From the NCBI GenBank assembly GCA_030425195.1, contig JAUIAV010000024.1, forward strand, positions 1 to 64,000: DNA of 64,000 bases, written 5' to 3'. The notes under the pieces were generated by a model. The model had not been told where the DNA came from, made no database searches, and saw only the letters and a list, made by a program, of their open reading frames with translations. Origin of the DNA: Gammaproteobacteria bacterium. GTDB lineage: Bacteria > Pseudomonadota > Gammaproteobacteria > Pseudomonadales > Azotimanducaceae. Shown piece after piece: positions 7,222 through 15,971 of the stretch; the stretch's first letter is position 1, and each line of letters begins with the position of its first letter. A program made the translations under genes and the position numbers.

Positions 7222-7905
7222 CTAGCGCTCTCTGCCGGCACAGATCAGGTAGTCCTCCAGCCGCTTGCCGGCTTCGTCCGGAAAGGTGGAGTTCAGCACG
7301 TTCAGCGTGCTGATCCGATCGACCCGGAAGCTGCGGAACGCCTGGCGCAGCTCGCACCAGGCACCGAGTGTCCAGGTTTTACCCCAGTACAGGAGCGTCA
7401 GCGGCCAGACGATGCGCTCGGTTCCGTGATCCGAGGCATCCCGGTAATCGAGAAAGATCCGCACCCGCCGGTTGATTCCGTCGCGCACCGCACCCAGCAT
7501 TTCCGAGGTCCGCTCGTTCATGCTCGTATCCGGTACCACGAGGCGATGTGAATCCAGCGCCGGCCGGAGCTTTTCAGGCAGCACGGCGTCCACTTTGGCG
7601 AGAATGCTGTCGGCGGCCCGGGCCATCTGCGCATCGCCCCAGCTTCTGGCCACATCGGCCCCGAAGACCAGCGCCTGAAGTTCCTCCTCGTTGAACATGA
7701 GCGGCGGTATCTGATAGCCCCGTCGGAGGACGTAACCGACACCCGCCTCCCCCTCGATGGGCACGCCGGAGGCGGCCAGATCCTGAATGTCCCGGTAGAT
7801 GGTCCGCTCGGAAACCTCCAGGCGCTCCGCCAGGGTCTTTGCTGTCACTACCCGGCCGCGCCCGAGTTGAAGCACGATCTGAAAAAGTCTGTCTGCCGGT
7901 CTCAC
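7222..7905 (-). CDS. HTH/WYL-domain transcriptional regulator (YafY-like)
   Basis: 227 residues from a GTG start. An N-terminal DeoR-like winged helix is seen at about residues 5-60 (LQLGRGRVVTAKTLAERL, VSERTIYRDIQDL), followed by PPLMFNEEELQALVFG and a C-terminal WYL-type domain. These regulators usually control divergent or neighbouring genes and sense ligands through the WYL domain. Its upstream region (7925-8060) holds many CTGTCAG/CTGACAG sites, likely operators for this protein and for the small gene at 8105. Confidence 0.9.
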   Translation of the reverse strand: MRPADRLFQIVLQLGRGRVVTAKTLAERLEVSERTIYRDIQDLAASGVPIEGEAGVGYVLRRGYQIPPLMFNEEELQALVFGADVARSWGDAQMARAADSILAKVDAVLPEKLRPALDSHRLVVPDTSMNERTSEMLGAVRDGINRRVRIFLDYRDASDHGTERIVWPLTLLYWGKTWTLGAWCELRQAFRSFRVDRISTLNVLNSTFPDEAGKRLEDYLICAGRER

Positions 7906-7924
7906 GTCTACCGCCTGCTCCGAT

Positions 7925-8060
7925 CTGTCAGCTGACAGCAGTCTACCAGCCGACGCTGACAGCAGGTCGATAGAAATTGACCAGATACTGTCATAACGCT
8001 GTCAGCAGTCACGCAAATACGGGGACTTTCTGGTGAAGCTCCTGACACACAGCTGTCAGG
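7925..8060. promoter_or_regulatory. Cluster of CTGTCAG operator-like sites
   Basis: Five exact copies of CTGTCAG or its reverse complement lie at 7925, 7932, 7956, 7999 and 8053, plus six-base matches at 7988 and 8042. The first two form a perfect 14-bp palindrome CTGTCAGCTGACAG (7925-7938). The last form a dyad CCTGACA-N6-TGTCAGG (8041-8060). They fill the gap between the WYL regulator start (7905) and a small ORF (8105). Spacing and symmetry suggest binding sites of a dimeric regulator, most simply the WYL protein itself. Confidence 0.7.
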
Positions 8061-8104
8061 AGGACCGGTTTAAAGTGACACCAACAGATGAGGAGGCGGG
8101 AATC

Positions 8105-8254
8105 ATGCGAAAGATCGGAATCCGGAAGGTGAAACTGGGTGCACCCTGGCGTCGGTTCGTCCGCCTGCGGTCCGCCGGGCGCACCGGGCTGGCCGCTGCC
8201 TGGCACCGGCCCCCGTGCTGCCCCTGTGCCGCCCAGCCGCGGCACATGCACTGA
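8105..8254 (+). CDS. Small Arg-rich, Cys-containing protein of unknown function
   Basis: A 49-codon frame from ATG 8105 to TGA 8252-8254. A strong ribosome site GGAGG sits at 8092-8096, eight bases before the ATG. The product is basic (Arg and Lys through the first half) and has a PPCCPC cluster with three cysteines near the C terminus. It lies directly behind the CTGTCAG cluster and ends seven bases before the convergent amidohydrolase gene. No family is recognised. With the 356-bp gap otherwise empty, this is the best candidate for what the sites regulate. Confidence 0.45.
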   Translation: MRKIGIRKVKLGAPWRRFVRLRSAGRTGLAAAWHRPPCCPCAAQPRHMH

Positions 8255-8261
8255 CCCGGCG

Positions 8262-9995
8262 TCAGTCGTCGGCCCGGAAAACCGTCCGGCCGCCCGCGAT
8301 GGTACGCACCACGCGAGCATCCCGGAGCTTGTCGGGTGCGATGGCGGTCAGATCCCGGTCGATCAGCACCAGATCGGCCAGGCGTCCCGTTTCAATCGTC
8401 CCCTTCAGGTCCTCCTCGAAGGACGCATAGGCGGCTGTCCTGGTATAGGCCACCAGGGCTTCTTCCACACTGATCTTTTCTTCCGGCACCCAGCCTCCGG
8501 GATGTGCCCCATCGAGCGTGCGCCGGGTGACGGCCGCATGGATGCCCAGCAGCGGCATGGGCGGTGCCACCATGAGATCGCTGCCGAAAGCCACCGGAAC
8601 TCCGGCGTCGAGCAGGGACCGGAACGCGTAGGTCGTTCTCGATCGTTCGGGTCCGATGACCCGCTCCGCCCAGCGTCCATCGTCAATGGCATGGTAAGGC
8701 TGCATGCTGGCGATCACGCCCTGCTGCGCGAAGCGCTGGATGTCGTCCGGATGAATGTGCTGGGCATGCTCAATACGGAACCGCCGGTCCTTCGGACCGT
8801 TCAGCGCCAGCATGTCCGCCTGGATGTCGAGCAGCGCCGAAATCGCCCGGTCACCAATGGCGTGCACCATCACCTGCAGACCGGCCCGGTCCGCCTCGCG
8901 GATCCAGCGGGACATGTCGTCCAGCTCGTTGATGAAAAAGCCCCGCTCCTCGGGCGTGTCCGTGAAGGGTTCGAAGAAAGCCGCCGTATGCGAGCCGAGG
9001 GAACCGTCCATGAAACCCTTGAGCCCGCCGATGCGGAGCCATTCATCACCGGTGCCGCTCGCGGCGACCTCCCCGGCGAGTCTCGCCCAGTCTGACAGCG
9101 GCACTATGGAATAGACCCGCGTGCTCAGCGTTCCTGCCGCCTGTGCACGCCGGTAGGTGGCCAGGCTCTGCCACCCTGCCATGTCCTGAACACTGGTCAC
9201 GCCCTGTGCGGCCACGTGTGCGCTGATCGCCTCGAGCGCCCGGTCGAGCTGCGCATGGCTCGGATCCGGCATGACCCGGTAGACGAGGTCCATGGCGTTG
9301 TCCTTGAGCACACCGGTGGGCGAGCCGTCCGGATACCGGACGATCTCACCGCCAGCCACGTCCGCCGTATCGGCGCTCACCCCGGCCAGTGACAACGCTG
9401 CGGAGTTCGCAAGCACCATGTGACCATCGAGCCGGTTGATCACCACGGGATGATCCGGCGTCACCGCGTCGATCCAGTCCCGTCTGGGAAGCTCGCCTCC
9501 CCAGTTCTCGTGATCCCAGTCTCCATTGGTGATCCATTCACCCACCGGCAGACCCGCGGCATAGTCGCCGATCCGCCGGGTAAACTCCTCCGGCGTCGCG
9601 GCGTCCCGCAACTGTACCGAGGCGAGCGCGAAACCGCCGTCCAGGAAATGCACGTGGGAATCGATGAAGCCGGGGACCACCATGCCCCGCGGTGACTCTA
9701 TGTGCTCCGTGTCCGGCCCGATCAGAGCGGCCACCTCGGCATCCGCACCGACCGCCACGATCTGATCCCCACGCACAGCCAGAGCATCCGCCCAGGGCCG
9801 GGCGTCGTTCGCCGTGAATATCCTCGCGCCGGTGATCACCAGATCAGCCCCGGTGGGGGCGGTGACAGGCTCGCCTGGTACCGGAGCGCCCGCAGACTCA
9901 CCTGCGGGCTCGGTGCACGCACTCAGCAGAGCGATCCCGGTGGCCAGAGCCAGCCACCGGAACCGATCCGCGAGTGCGGATCGTGGGTCGGTCAT
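8262..9995 (-). CDS. Amidohydrolase family 3 (YtcJ-like) predicted lipoprotein
   Basis: 577 residues from ATG 9995. The N terminus is a lipoprotein signal: charged start, hydrophobic LALATGIALL and lipobox LSAC with Cys27, so it is probably membrane-anchored in the periplasm. The metal motif HVH is at residues 114-116 (DSHVH), and later IEHAQHIHP and FGSDLMVAPP fit YtcJ-like metal-dependent hydrolases of the amidohydrolase superfamily. The substrate is unknown. It starts four bases after the aldehyde dehydrogenase stop, so the two are co-transcribed. Confidence 0.88.
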   Translation of the reverse strand: MTDPRSALADRFRWLALATGIALLSACTEPAGESAGAPVPGEPVTAPTGADLVITGARIFTANDARPWADALAVRGDQIVAVGADAEVAALIGPDTEHIESPRGMVVPGFIDSHVHFLDGGFALASVQLRDAATPEEFTRRIGDYAAGLPVGEWITNGDWDHENWGGELPRRDWIDAVTPDHPVVINRLDGHMVLANSAALSLAGVSADTADVAGGEIVRYPDGSPTGVLKDNAMDLVYRVMPDPSHAQLDRALEAISAHVAAQGVTSVQDMAGWQSLATYRRAQAAGTLSTRVYSIVPLSDWARLAGEVAASGTGDEWLRIGGLKGFMDGSLGSHTAAFFEPFTDTPEERGFFINELDDMSRWIREADRAGLQVMVHAIGDRAISALLDIQADMLALNGPKDRRFRIEHAQHIHPDDIQRFAQQGVIASMQPYHAIDDGRWAERVIGPERSRTTYAFRSLLDAGVPVAFGSDLMVAPPMPLLGIHAAVTRRTLDGAHPGGWVPEEKISVEEALVAYTRTAAYASFEEDLKGTIETGRLADLVLIDRDLTAIAPDKLRDARVVRTIAGGRTVFRADD

Positions 9996-9999
9996 GGGT

Positions 10000-11433
10000 T
10001 CAGCCGGCGGCGTTGTAGCCGAGCAGCGCCTTCGTCTCGAGAAACTCCTCGAGCCCCCACTTGCTGAACTCCCGACCGTTACCCGACTGCTTGTAGCCGC
10101 CGAACGGTGCGCCCGGATCCACTCCGGCACCGTTCAGATGCACGTTACCGGCGCGGATCTTCCGACCGATCTGAGCTGCATGCTCCAGGTCTCCGCTGGA
10201 AACATAGGCAGCCAGGCCGTACACCGTGTCGTTGGCAATCTCGACGGCTTCCTCTTCGTCCGCGTAGGGAATCAGGGACAGCACGGGACCGAAAATCTCT
10301 TCCTGGGCGATGGCCATGTCGTTGCGCACGTCCGAGAAGATCGTCGGCTTGACGAAATACCCGCGATTGAGCCCATCCGGACGACCCACCCCGCCGGTCT
10401 GCAGGGTTGCGCCTTCGTCGATGCCCTTCTGAATCAGAGCCTGCACCTTGTTGAACTGGGTCTCGGAGACCAGCGGACCGATCTGCGTTTCCTGACTGGA
10501 CGGGTCGCCCACCTTGATCTGTTCCGCCGTCGCCTTGGCGATGGCGGCCGCCTCTTCCATCCGGCTGGCGGGAACCAGCATGCGGGTGGGCGCATTACAG
10601 GACTGGCCCGTGTTCATGCAGACGCCGAAGGTATCCCGGGCGATGACCTCCGGGAAGGTCGCGTCATCCAGGATCACGTTCGGAGATTTTCCGCCGAGTT
10701 CCTGCGCTACCCGCTTGACCGTGGTGGCTGCTTCCTGCGCAACGGAGATGCCTGCGCGGGTGGAGCCCGTGAAGGACATCATGTCGATGTCCGGATGGGA
10801 GGACATGGCCACACCCACGTTCGGACCGTCACCGTGGACCAGGTTGAAGACACCGGGCGGCGTACCGGCCTCGTGCATGACCTCGGCGAAGATGATGGCG
10901 TTCAGAGGTGCGACCTCCGAGGGCTTGAGCACCATGGTGCAGCCGGCGGCGATGGCCGGTCCGACTTTGGCCGCAATCTGATTGAGCGGCCAGTTCCAGG
11001 GCGTGATCAGGCCGCACACACCGATGGGCTCGCGGACGATCTTCGCGGTGCCTGCATCCTCTTCCCAGGGGAAGCTGTTCAGCGCATTCAGCGAATACAT
11101 GAGATGACCGAGGCCTGCCGGTGCCTGAGCTGCGGTGGCGAGCCCGATGGGTGCGCCCATCTCCTGAGAGACGATGCCGGCAATGTCGCCCATGCGTGCC
11201 TTGTAGCACTCGATGATGCGACCGAGGAGCGCGGCCCGCTCTTCAACCGTGGTCTGTGAGAAGGTCTCAAAAGCCGCCTTGGCCGCTGCGACTGCCTTGT
11301 CCACGTCGGCCTTGCCGCCCATGCTGATGCTGGCAATGGGCTCTTCCGTGGCCGGGTTGATCACCTCCAGCGTGTCACTGGTCGAGGGATCGACCCACTC
11401 ACCATTGATGTAGAACTTGTTGGTGTTTTCCAT
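10000..11433 (-). CDS. Aldehyde dehydrogenase (NAD(P)+-dependent)
   Basis: 477 residues. ALDH hallmarks are present: TPWNWPLNQ (oxyanion Asn), FTGSTRAG, ELGGKSPN (general base Glu) and GQSCNAPTR (catalytic Cys), with C-terminal PFGGYKQSGNGRE. It oxidises an aldehyde to the carboxylic acid. The start at 11433 has an AGAGGA ribosome site; an upstream in-frame ATG at 11490 would fall in the terminator region. It lies downstream of a CYP153-like P450, so oxidation of a fatty or terpenoid aldehyde made by that route is a reasonable inference. Confidence 0.93.
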   Translation of the reverse strand: MENTNKFYINGEWVDPSTSDTLEVINPATEEPIASISMGGKADVDKAVAAAKAAFETFSQTTVEERAALLGRIIECYKARMGDIAGIVSQEMGAPIGLATAAQAPAGLGHLMYSLNALNSFPWEEDAGTAKIVREPIGVCGLITPWNWPLNQIAAKVGPAIAAGCTMVLKPSEVAPLNAIIFAEVMHEAGTPPGVFNLVHGDGPNVGVAMSSHPDIDMMSFTGSTRAGISVAQEAATTVKRVAQELGGKSPNVILDDATFPEVIARDTFGVCMNTGQSCNAPTRMLVPASRMEEAAAIAKATAEQIKVGDPSSQETQIGPLVSETQFNKVQALIQKGIDEGATLQTGGVGRPDGLNRGYFVKPTIFSDVRNDMAIAQEEIFGPVLSLIPYADEEEAVEIANDTVYGLAAYVSSGDLEHAAQIGRKIRAGNVHLNGAGVDPGAPFGGYKQSGNGREFSKWGLEEFLETKALLGYNAAG

Positions 11434-11464
11434 GCTGTCCTCTCTTGGTTGTCTTGAATGCCGG

Positions 11465-11502
11465 AAAAAACGAAGCCCCGGGAAACCCAAGCCTCCCGGG
11501 GC
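11465..11502 (-). terminator. Rho-independent terminator after the CYP153-like P450
   Basis: A perfect 9-bp stem, GCCCCGGGA at 11475-11483 with TCCCGGGGC at 11494-11502, encloses a 10-base loop. On the minus strand it is followed by TTCG and six T residues (11470-11465). It lies about 20 bases past the P450 stop and separates the ferredoxin/P450 unit from the aldehyde dehydrogenase. Confidence 0.85.
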
Positions 11503-11521
11503 GATGGGTACCGAAGCAGAC

Positions 11522-12802
11522 TTACTTCGCAGTAAGCCGTACCGGCAGGTCCAGGTAGCCCTTGACGAAGCTCGACCGCACGCGAACCGGATCGCCCATG
11601 ACCTCGACCTTCCCGAACCGCTTCAGAATCTCGTCCCAGGCGATTCTGAGCTGCATCTCGGCCACCCGGTTACCCATGCAGCGGTGCAGGCCGAATCCGA
11701 AAGCAATGTGCTTGCGTGCGTTTTCCCGGTCGATGATGAACTCGTTGGCATTCGGAAACATGGCCTCGTCCCGGTTGCCCGAAACGTACCACATGACCAC
11801 GCGGTCGCCTTCCCTGATCTGCTTTCCGCCGAGGACAGTGTCCCGGGTCGCCGTTCTGCGCATGTGCGCCAGCGGCGTCTGCCAGCGGATGATCTCGGAA
11901 ACCATATTGGGAATATGGCCGGGATCCGCCTTCAGCTTCTCAAACTGCGACGGGAACTGGTTCAGAGCCACCACACCCCCGGACAGGGAATTTCTGGTGG
12001 TGTCGTTGCCGCCGACTATGAGAAGAATCAGGTTGCCGAGAAACTCCATGGGGCGTTCCGGGAGATCGCGGGTGGCTTCACCGTGGGCGAGCAACGAAAT
12101 CAGATCATTTCCCGGTTCGGTCTGTTTCACCCGCTCGTGCCAGAGGCCGGTGAAGTACTCGAGACACTCGAACAGCTCCGCCCTGCGCTGTTCCTCCGAG
12201 TCGACGATCCCCATGGTCTCGTCCGCAGTGGCCACGTCCGACCAGCGGGTCAGCTTGCGGCGATCTTCCCAGGGAAAGTCGAAAAGCGTCGCGAGCATCT
12301 GGGTCGTGAGCTCGATGGAGACGCGATCCACCCAGTTGAACGTCTCCCCTACGGGCAGACTATCCAGAATGTCACATACCCGCTGGCGGATAACGGGCTC
12401 CAGCGCCGCCAGATTGCGAGGGCCCACAACCGGGGAGACCACCTTGCGTTGCTCATCGTGCTGCGGCGGGTCCATGGCAATGAACATGGGCAGCACGAAA
12501 TCCTCGTCCGGATCGTCGATGACGATGGTCGGTTCCGATGAGAACGTCTCGTGATTGGTATCCACTTCCTTGATCAGGTCGTAGGTGGATACGGACCAGT
12601 AGGGACCGTTGGCGAACTCGGGTTCCGCGCAGTAGTGCACGGGGGCTTCCGCCCGCAGACGCTCGAAATAGGGCCAGATCAGATCCTTTTCGAAGAGTTC
12701 GCCGTTGGCCACGTCCAGCTTGTCCAGCGGTGTGCCATAGGCGTCCTGTCTGGCCTGCTCCAGCGCGGTGGCGGGAGCGGTCAGATCGATTGCTTCACTC
12801 AT
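11522..12802 (-). CDS. Cytochrome P450, CYP153-like (alkane/fatty acid terminal hydroxylase)
   Basis: 426 residues. The heme-binding loop is FGFGLHRCMGNR with Cys375; the I-helix reads GGNDTTRN and the ExxR motif is EIIR. The strings NLILLIVGGNDTTRN and GNRVAEMQLR are characteristic of the bacterial CYP153 family, soluble terminal hydroxylases of alkanes, fatty acids and cyclic terpenes. A strong AGGAGGAAGGAA ribosome site precedes the ATG. The ferredoxin at 12871 lies upstream on the same strand and likely supplies electrons. A second, similar P450 is at 20378-21673. No ferredoxin reductase is in the window. Confidence 0.93.
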   Translation of the reverse strand: MSEAIDLTAPATALEQARQDAYGTPLDKLDVANGELFEKDLIWPYFERLRAEAPVHYCAEPEFANGPYWSVSTYDLIKEVDTNHETFSSEPTIVIDDPDEDFVLPMFIAMDPPQHDEQRKVVSPVVGPRNLAALEPVIRQRVCDILDSLPVGETFNWVDRVSIELTTQMLATLFDFPWEDRRKLTRWSDVATADETMGIVDSEEQRRAELFECLEYFTGLWHERVKQTEPGNDLISLLAHGEATRDLPERPMEFLGNLILLIVGGNDTTRNSLSGGVVALNQFPSQFEKLKADPGHIPNMVSEIIRWQTPLAHMRRTATRDTVLGGKQIREGDRVVMWYVSGNRDEAMFPNANEFIIDRENARKHIAFGFGLHRCMGNRVAEMQLRIAWDEILKRFGKVEVMGDPVRVRSSFVKGYLDLPVRLTAK

Positions 12803-12870
12803 TTCCTTCCTCCTTCTTCCGTCGACACAGACGCCGGCGGAAGTACTTGTTCAGAATGGGCCGGGCGTCC

Positions 12871-13191
12871 TTACATCTGGAATTCGGGGACGTTGACCAC
12901 CAGTCCGTCCAGCTCATCCCGCACGGGAATCTGGCAGGACAGCCGCGAATGTGCTTCACGCTCCGGATTCAGATCCAGCATGGACTCCTCACGATCGCTG
13001 GGGCCGCCGACCTTGTCCCACCAGGCATCGTCCACCACCACGTGACAGGTCGCGCACGAACATTCTCCGCCGCAATCCGCATCGATCCCGGGAACCAGGT
13101 TGTCGATCGCCGCGTTCATGACCGAGGTATCGTTCGCAGCTTCTACTACGTGCTCCTGGCCGTCGTGGGTGATGAAGGTAATCTTCGCCAT
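12871..13191 (-). CDS. [2Fe-2S] ferredoxin, electron donor to the adjacent P450
   Basis: 106 residues. Cysteines 40, 46, 49 and 86 have the putidaredoxin-type spacing ([12 protein letters not shown], then SRLSCQI). It is encoded 68 bp upstream of the CYP153-like P450 on the same strand, the usual arrangement for the CYP153 electron transfer chain. The C terminus VVNVPEFQM is typical of this ferredoxin class. Confidence 0.93.
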   Translation of the reverse strand: MAKITFITHDGQEHVVEAANDTSVMNAAIDNLVPGIDADCGGECSCATCHVVVDDAWWDKVGGPSDREESMLDLNPEREAHSRLSCQIPVRDELDGLVVNVPEFQM

Positions 13192-13290
13192 GAAAAACTC
13201 CTGAACTGATCAGAGCGTAGGCCGCTCTCTTGGATAGTGTCAGCGCGCGCTTCGACGCCGCCGGTTTGCAAATTGGAACAGCGGATTGTA

Positions 13291-13322
13291 GCCGGATACG
13301 GCGTAAATGCGACCCATCCGGC
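13291..13322. repeat. Single REP-like palindrome
   Basis: GCCGGAT (13291-13297) and ATCCGGC (13316-13322) form a 7-bp inverted repeat around ACGGCGTAAATGCGACCC, with a second inner pairing between GGCG and TGCG-like bases. The arrangement resembles enterobacterial REP/PU units, which also begin with GCCGGAT and contain GGCGTAAA. It lies alone between the ferredoxin gene and the small gene before the Rieske oxygenase. Confidence 0.4.
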
Positions 13323-13473
13323 GCCCCGGTGCTTACCGCTGTCTACCACCCTGAAATGCCCGTGCCTATAGGGAAAGTCCACAGTCCGGAGAACGCCGCG
13401 CCAGCCGGTCTTGCCCGGCAACTCCGGGAGTCCCTAGAATGACCCTCCAGGGGTGAATGGGAGAGCTGCTCGG

Positions 13474-13683
13474 ATGACCGTCCTGAGACACCCGTTGAGC
13501 GGTGCCACCTACAGGCTCCGGGATGACGGGCTCGTGGAGGTGGAAAACAACGGCCTTTCCGGCGTGTTCTCCTTCGAAGGCCGGCATCACGCAGGCAGCC
13601 TGCGCCAGGCTGATCCGCACATGCTGCTGTGGATTGCAGGACCTCAGCTGCCGGCACGCCACAACGTCCGCAGAAACCGCTGA
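13474..13683 (+). CDS. Small conserved-looking protein of unknown function before Rieske oxygenase
   Basis: 69 residues from ATG 13474, with GGGAG nine bases upstream. The sequence starts with beta-strand-like segments (TVLRHPLSGATYRLRDDG, LVEVENNGLSGVF) and has no membrane segment. It ends 23 bases before the oxygenase ATG, on the same strand, with normal coding composition. No family is recognised; its position suggests an accessory or regulatory role for the oxygenase. Confidence 0.55.
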   Translation: MTVLRHPLSGATYRLRDDGLVEVENNGLSGVFSFEGRHHAGSLRQADPHMLLWIAGPQLPARHNVRRNR

Positions 13684-13706
13684 CGGGACATCGGGGAGAC
13701 GACCAC

Positions 13707-15056
13707 ATGGCAAGCAGAGCGGAACCGCCAGGACAGCGTTCGGCCGGGATCAGCTACCAGGCGCTCATTGCACAAGACAGGGTCCCTCCGCCCGCACCCC
13801 TGACCTGGGAGAATCCCCTGGACGTGCCCACGGTACGGGTCCCCGTGCTCCGGTACACGAGCAGAGAGTACTACGACCGCGAGATCCGCGAACTCTGGCC
13901 ACGGGTCTGGCAGATGGCCTGCCGGGAAGAGGAGATCCCGCAGACAGGCGATTACCACCTGTACGAACTCGGCCCCTATTCCATCATCATCGTGCGTACG
14001 CACGACGGCATCCGTGCGCATCACAACGTCTGCCGCCACCGAGGCCGGAAGCTGTGCGACTTTGCGACCGGTCATGCGGCCAGCTTCATCTGCCCTTTCC
14101 ACGGCTTCAGCTGGAACATCGACGGCTCGCTGCGCACGATCACGTCTGAGTGGGATTTTCCACACATAGACCGGCAGAATTTCGGTCTGACGCCGGTGAG
14201 GGCCGAGCTCTGGGGCGGCTGGGTGTTCATCAACATGGACATGAACGCGGAACCGCTGGCGGACTTCATGGGCGACCTGCCCCGGCACTTCGACTTCTGG
14301 CCGCCGGAGGAACGCTACGTGGAAGCCCACGTCGGCAAGGTGATGAAGGCCAACTGGAAGCTGGTGCAGGAAGCCTTCATGGAAGCCTTCCACGTGATTA
14401 CCACCCATCCGCAGATTCTGGACGGCATCGGTGACGAGAATTCCCAGTACGACGCCTGGGACAATTTCTCCCGGGCCATCACGCCGAACGGAACACCGAG
14501 CCCGCACCTCAAGCGTCAGCCCACGGAGCAGGAACTGTTCGACTCAGTGACCATGCGGGCGCTGGACGACCCGCCCAACCCGGAGGTCCCGGACGGTATG
14601 ACCGCGCGGGCCATGCTCTCGGCAGGTGCCCGGGCCGGGCTCCAGAAAATTCTCGGCACCGATGCGGTGATCGCCGATGCGGAGGTTTCGGACAGCATCT
14701 ACTACACGCTTTTCCCGAACTTCCATCCCTGGGGCGGTTACAACCGCATCGTCTACCGCTTCAGACCCTGGGACAACCGGCACGACCGGTGTCTGATGGA
14801 ATGCTACTACCTGAGTCCGTTTGCCGGCGATCGGCCGGCGCCGGCCCCGCTCCGGCTGCTCGATGAGGACACGCCCTGGACCGAGGCACCGGAACTCGGC
14901 CTGCTGGCCAAGGTGTTCACTCAGGACACCTTCAATCTGCCCCAGGTGCAGGCAGGACTGGAAGCCGCGCAGTACCAGGAGGTCGTGCTGGCGCGGTATC
15001 AGGAAACCAAGATCCGCCACTTTCACCACCTGCTCTCGCAGTGGCTGCCCGACTGA
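13707..15056 (+). CDS. Rieske non-heme iron oxygenase, large subunit
   Basis: 449 residues. The Rieske [2Fe-2S] site is Cys109-x-His111 (NVCRHRGRKL) and Cys129-x2-His132 (CPFHGFSW). The catalytic iron motif is in EAFMEAFHVITTHPQ. This is the oxygenase component of an aromatic-ring or steroid/terpenoid hydroxylase; the substrate cannot be read from sequence. The start at 13707 has a GGGGAG site eight bases upstream. No small (beta) subunit, reductase or dedicated ferredoxin is adjacent, so it is probably an alpha-only type enzyme using electron carriers encoded elsewhere. Confidence 0.92.
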   Translation: MASRAEPPGQRSAGISYQALIAQDRVPPPAPLTWENPLDVPTVRVPVLRYTSREYYDREIRELWPRVWQMACREEEIPQTGDYHLYELGPYSIIIVRTHDGIRAHHNVCRHRGRKLCDFATGHAASFICPFHGFSWNIDGSLRTITSEWDFPHIDRQNFGLTPVRAELWGGWVFINMDMNAEPLADFMGDLPRHFDFWPPEERYVEAHVGKVMKANWKLVQEAFMEAFHVITTHPQILDGIGDENSQYDAWDNFSRAITPNGTPSPHLKRQPTEQELFDSVTMRALDDPPNPEVPDGMTARAMLSAGARAGLQKILGTDAVIADAEVSDSIYYTLFPNFHPWGGYNRIVYRFRPWDNRHDRCLMECYYLSPFAGDRPAPAPLRLLDEDTPWTEAPELGLLAKVFTQDTFNLPQVQAGLEAAQYQEVVLARYQETKIRHFHHLLSQWLPD

Positions 15057-15071
15057 TCCGGCCGGGGAAAT

Positions 15072-15971
15072 TCAGGACGCTTCGGACCGGGACTTCAGAA
15101 ACTGATAAAGCTGCCGGTCGTGCCGGGAAGTGGCCGACAGCCGGCCCGGGCGGACGAACGGTTCCCAGCGCGGCTGCCCACCCTCGGGCCGGTCGCCCAT
15201 CACGGTGACCCGCTGAATCACCCGCTCACCTTCGAAATCGTTGAGCACGAAATGCTGGGTACAGCGGTTGTCCCAGATCGCGTACGTGTGCTCGCGCCAC
15301 TGATAACGCACCGTGAATCGCGGATTGGTCACCCAGCGGGTGAGATGACGCAGCAGCGCATCGCTTTCATAGGCATTCATTTCGACGATGCGCCGGGTGA
15401 AGTGCTCGTTCACGTAGAGCGCTTTTCTGCCGGTCTCCGGATGCACCCGGACCACCGGATGGATGGCCATCTGATCCGGCCGGTTGTGCGGCAGCGCATC
15501 GTGCAGCGCTGTCAGCCCGTCGCAGAGCGTCTGCATCGGCGCAGACAGCTCTTCGTAGGCGCGGTACAGGCTCGCCCACATGGTGTCGCCGCCGGTAGGC
15601 GGACAGCGGACCATGTGCAGAATGCTCATGAGCGCCGGCTCGTCCCGGAAGGTGATGTCCGTGTGCCATTCGTCAGCCACGCCGCCGTGGGTCGCCGCCA
15701 GCTCGAACATCTCGGTGTGCGGCGTGTAGGGATTCTTCAGATGCGGGTGCCCCTCCAGCTCACCGAAGCACCGGCCGAGCGCCACGTGCTCGTCCACGCT
15801 CAGAGTCTGATCCGGGAAGAAGATGACCAGATGCTCCAGAAGCAGACTTTTCAGTGCGTCGATGACTTCATCGCTCTGATCACGCAGATCGGCACCCGTG
15901 ATCTCCGCACCCAGCGCCGGCGCGACTTTTCGGACCTGCCAGCCTTCGGGCAGTGCTGCGGACTCGGCCAT
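15072..15971 (-). CDS. TauD/TfdA-family Fe(II)/2-oxoglutarate-dependent dioxygenase
   Basis: 299 residues. The facial triad is visible as HTD in EWHTDITFRDEP and a distal His in RCTQHFVLNDF, with Arg in ERVIQRVTVMG for 2-oxoglutarate. The family hydroxylates taurine, phenoxyacetates, sulfates and other small acids. Two adjacent ATGs exist; the one at 15971 is preferred because GGGGG lies seven bases before it, while 15974 has only four. It is convergent with the Rieske gene (15-bp gap) and divergent from the secreted protein. Confidence 0.9.
   Translation of the reverse strand: MAESAALPEGWQVRKVAPALGAEITGADLRDQSDEVIDALKSLLLEHLVIFFPDQTLSVDEHVALGRCFGELEGHPHLKNPYTPHTEMFELAATHGGVADEWHTDITFRDEPALMSILHMVRCPPTGGDTMWASLYRAYEELSAPMQTLCDGLTALHDALPHNRPDQMAIHPVVRVHPETGRKALYVNEHFTRRIVEMNAYESDALLRHLTRWVTNPRFTVRYQWREHTYAIWDNRCTQHFVLNDFEGERVIQRVTVMGDRPEGGQPRWEPFVRPGRLSATSRHDRQLYQFLKSRSEAS

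Noticed and set aside
9814-11259. A long open frame (481 codons) on the plus strand over the aldehyde dehydrogenase and amidohydrolase genes
   Set aside because: It is antisense to two clear enzymes and has no recognisable motif or ribosome site; long antisense frames are expected in GC-rich DNA.
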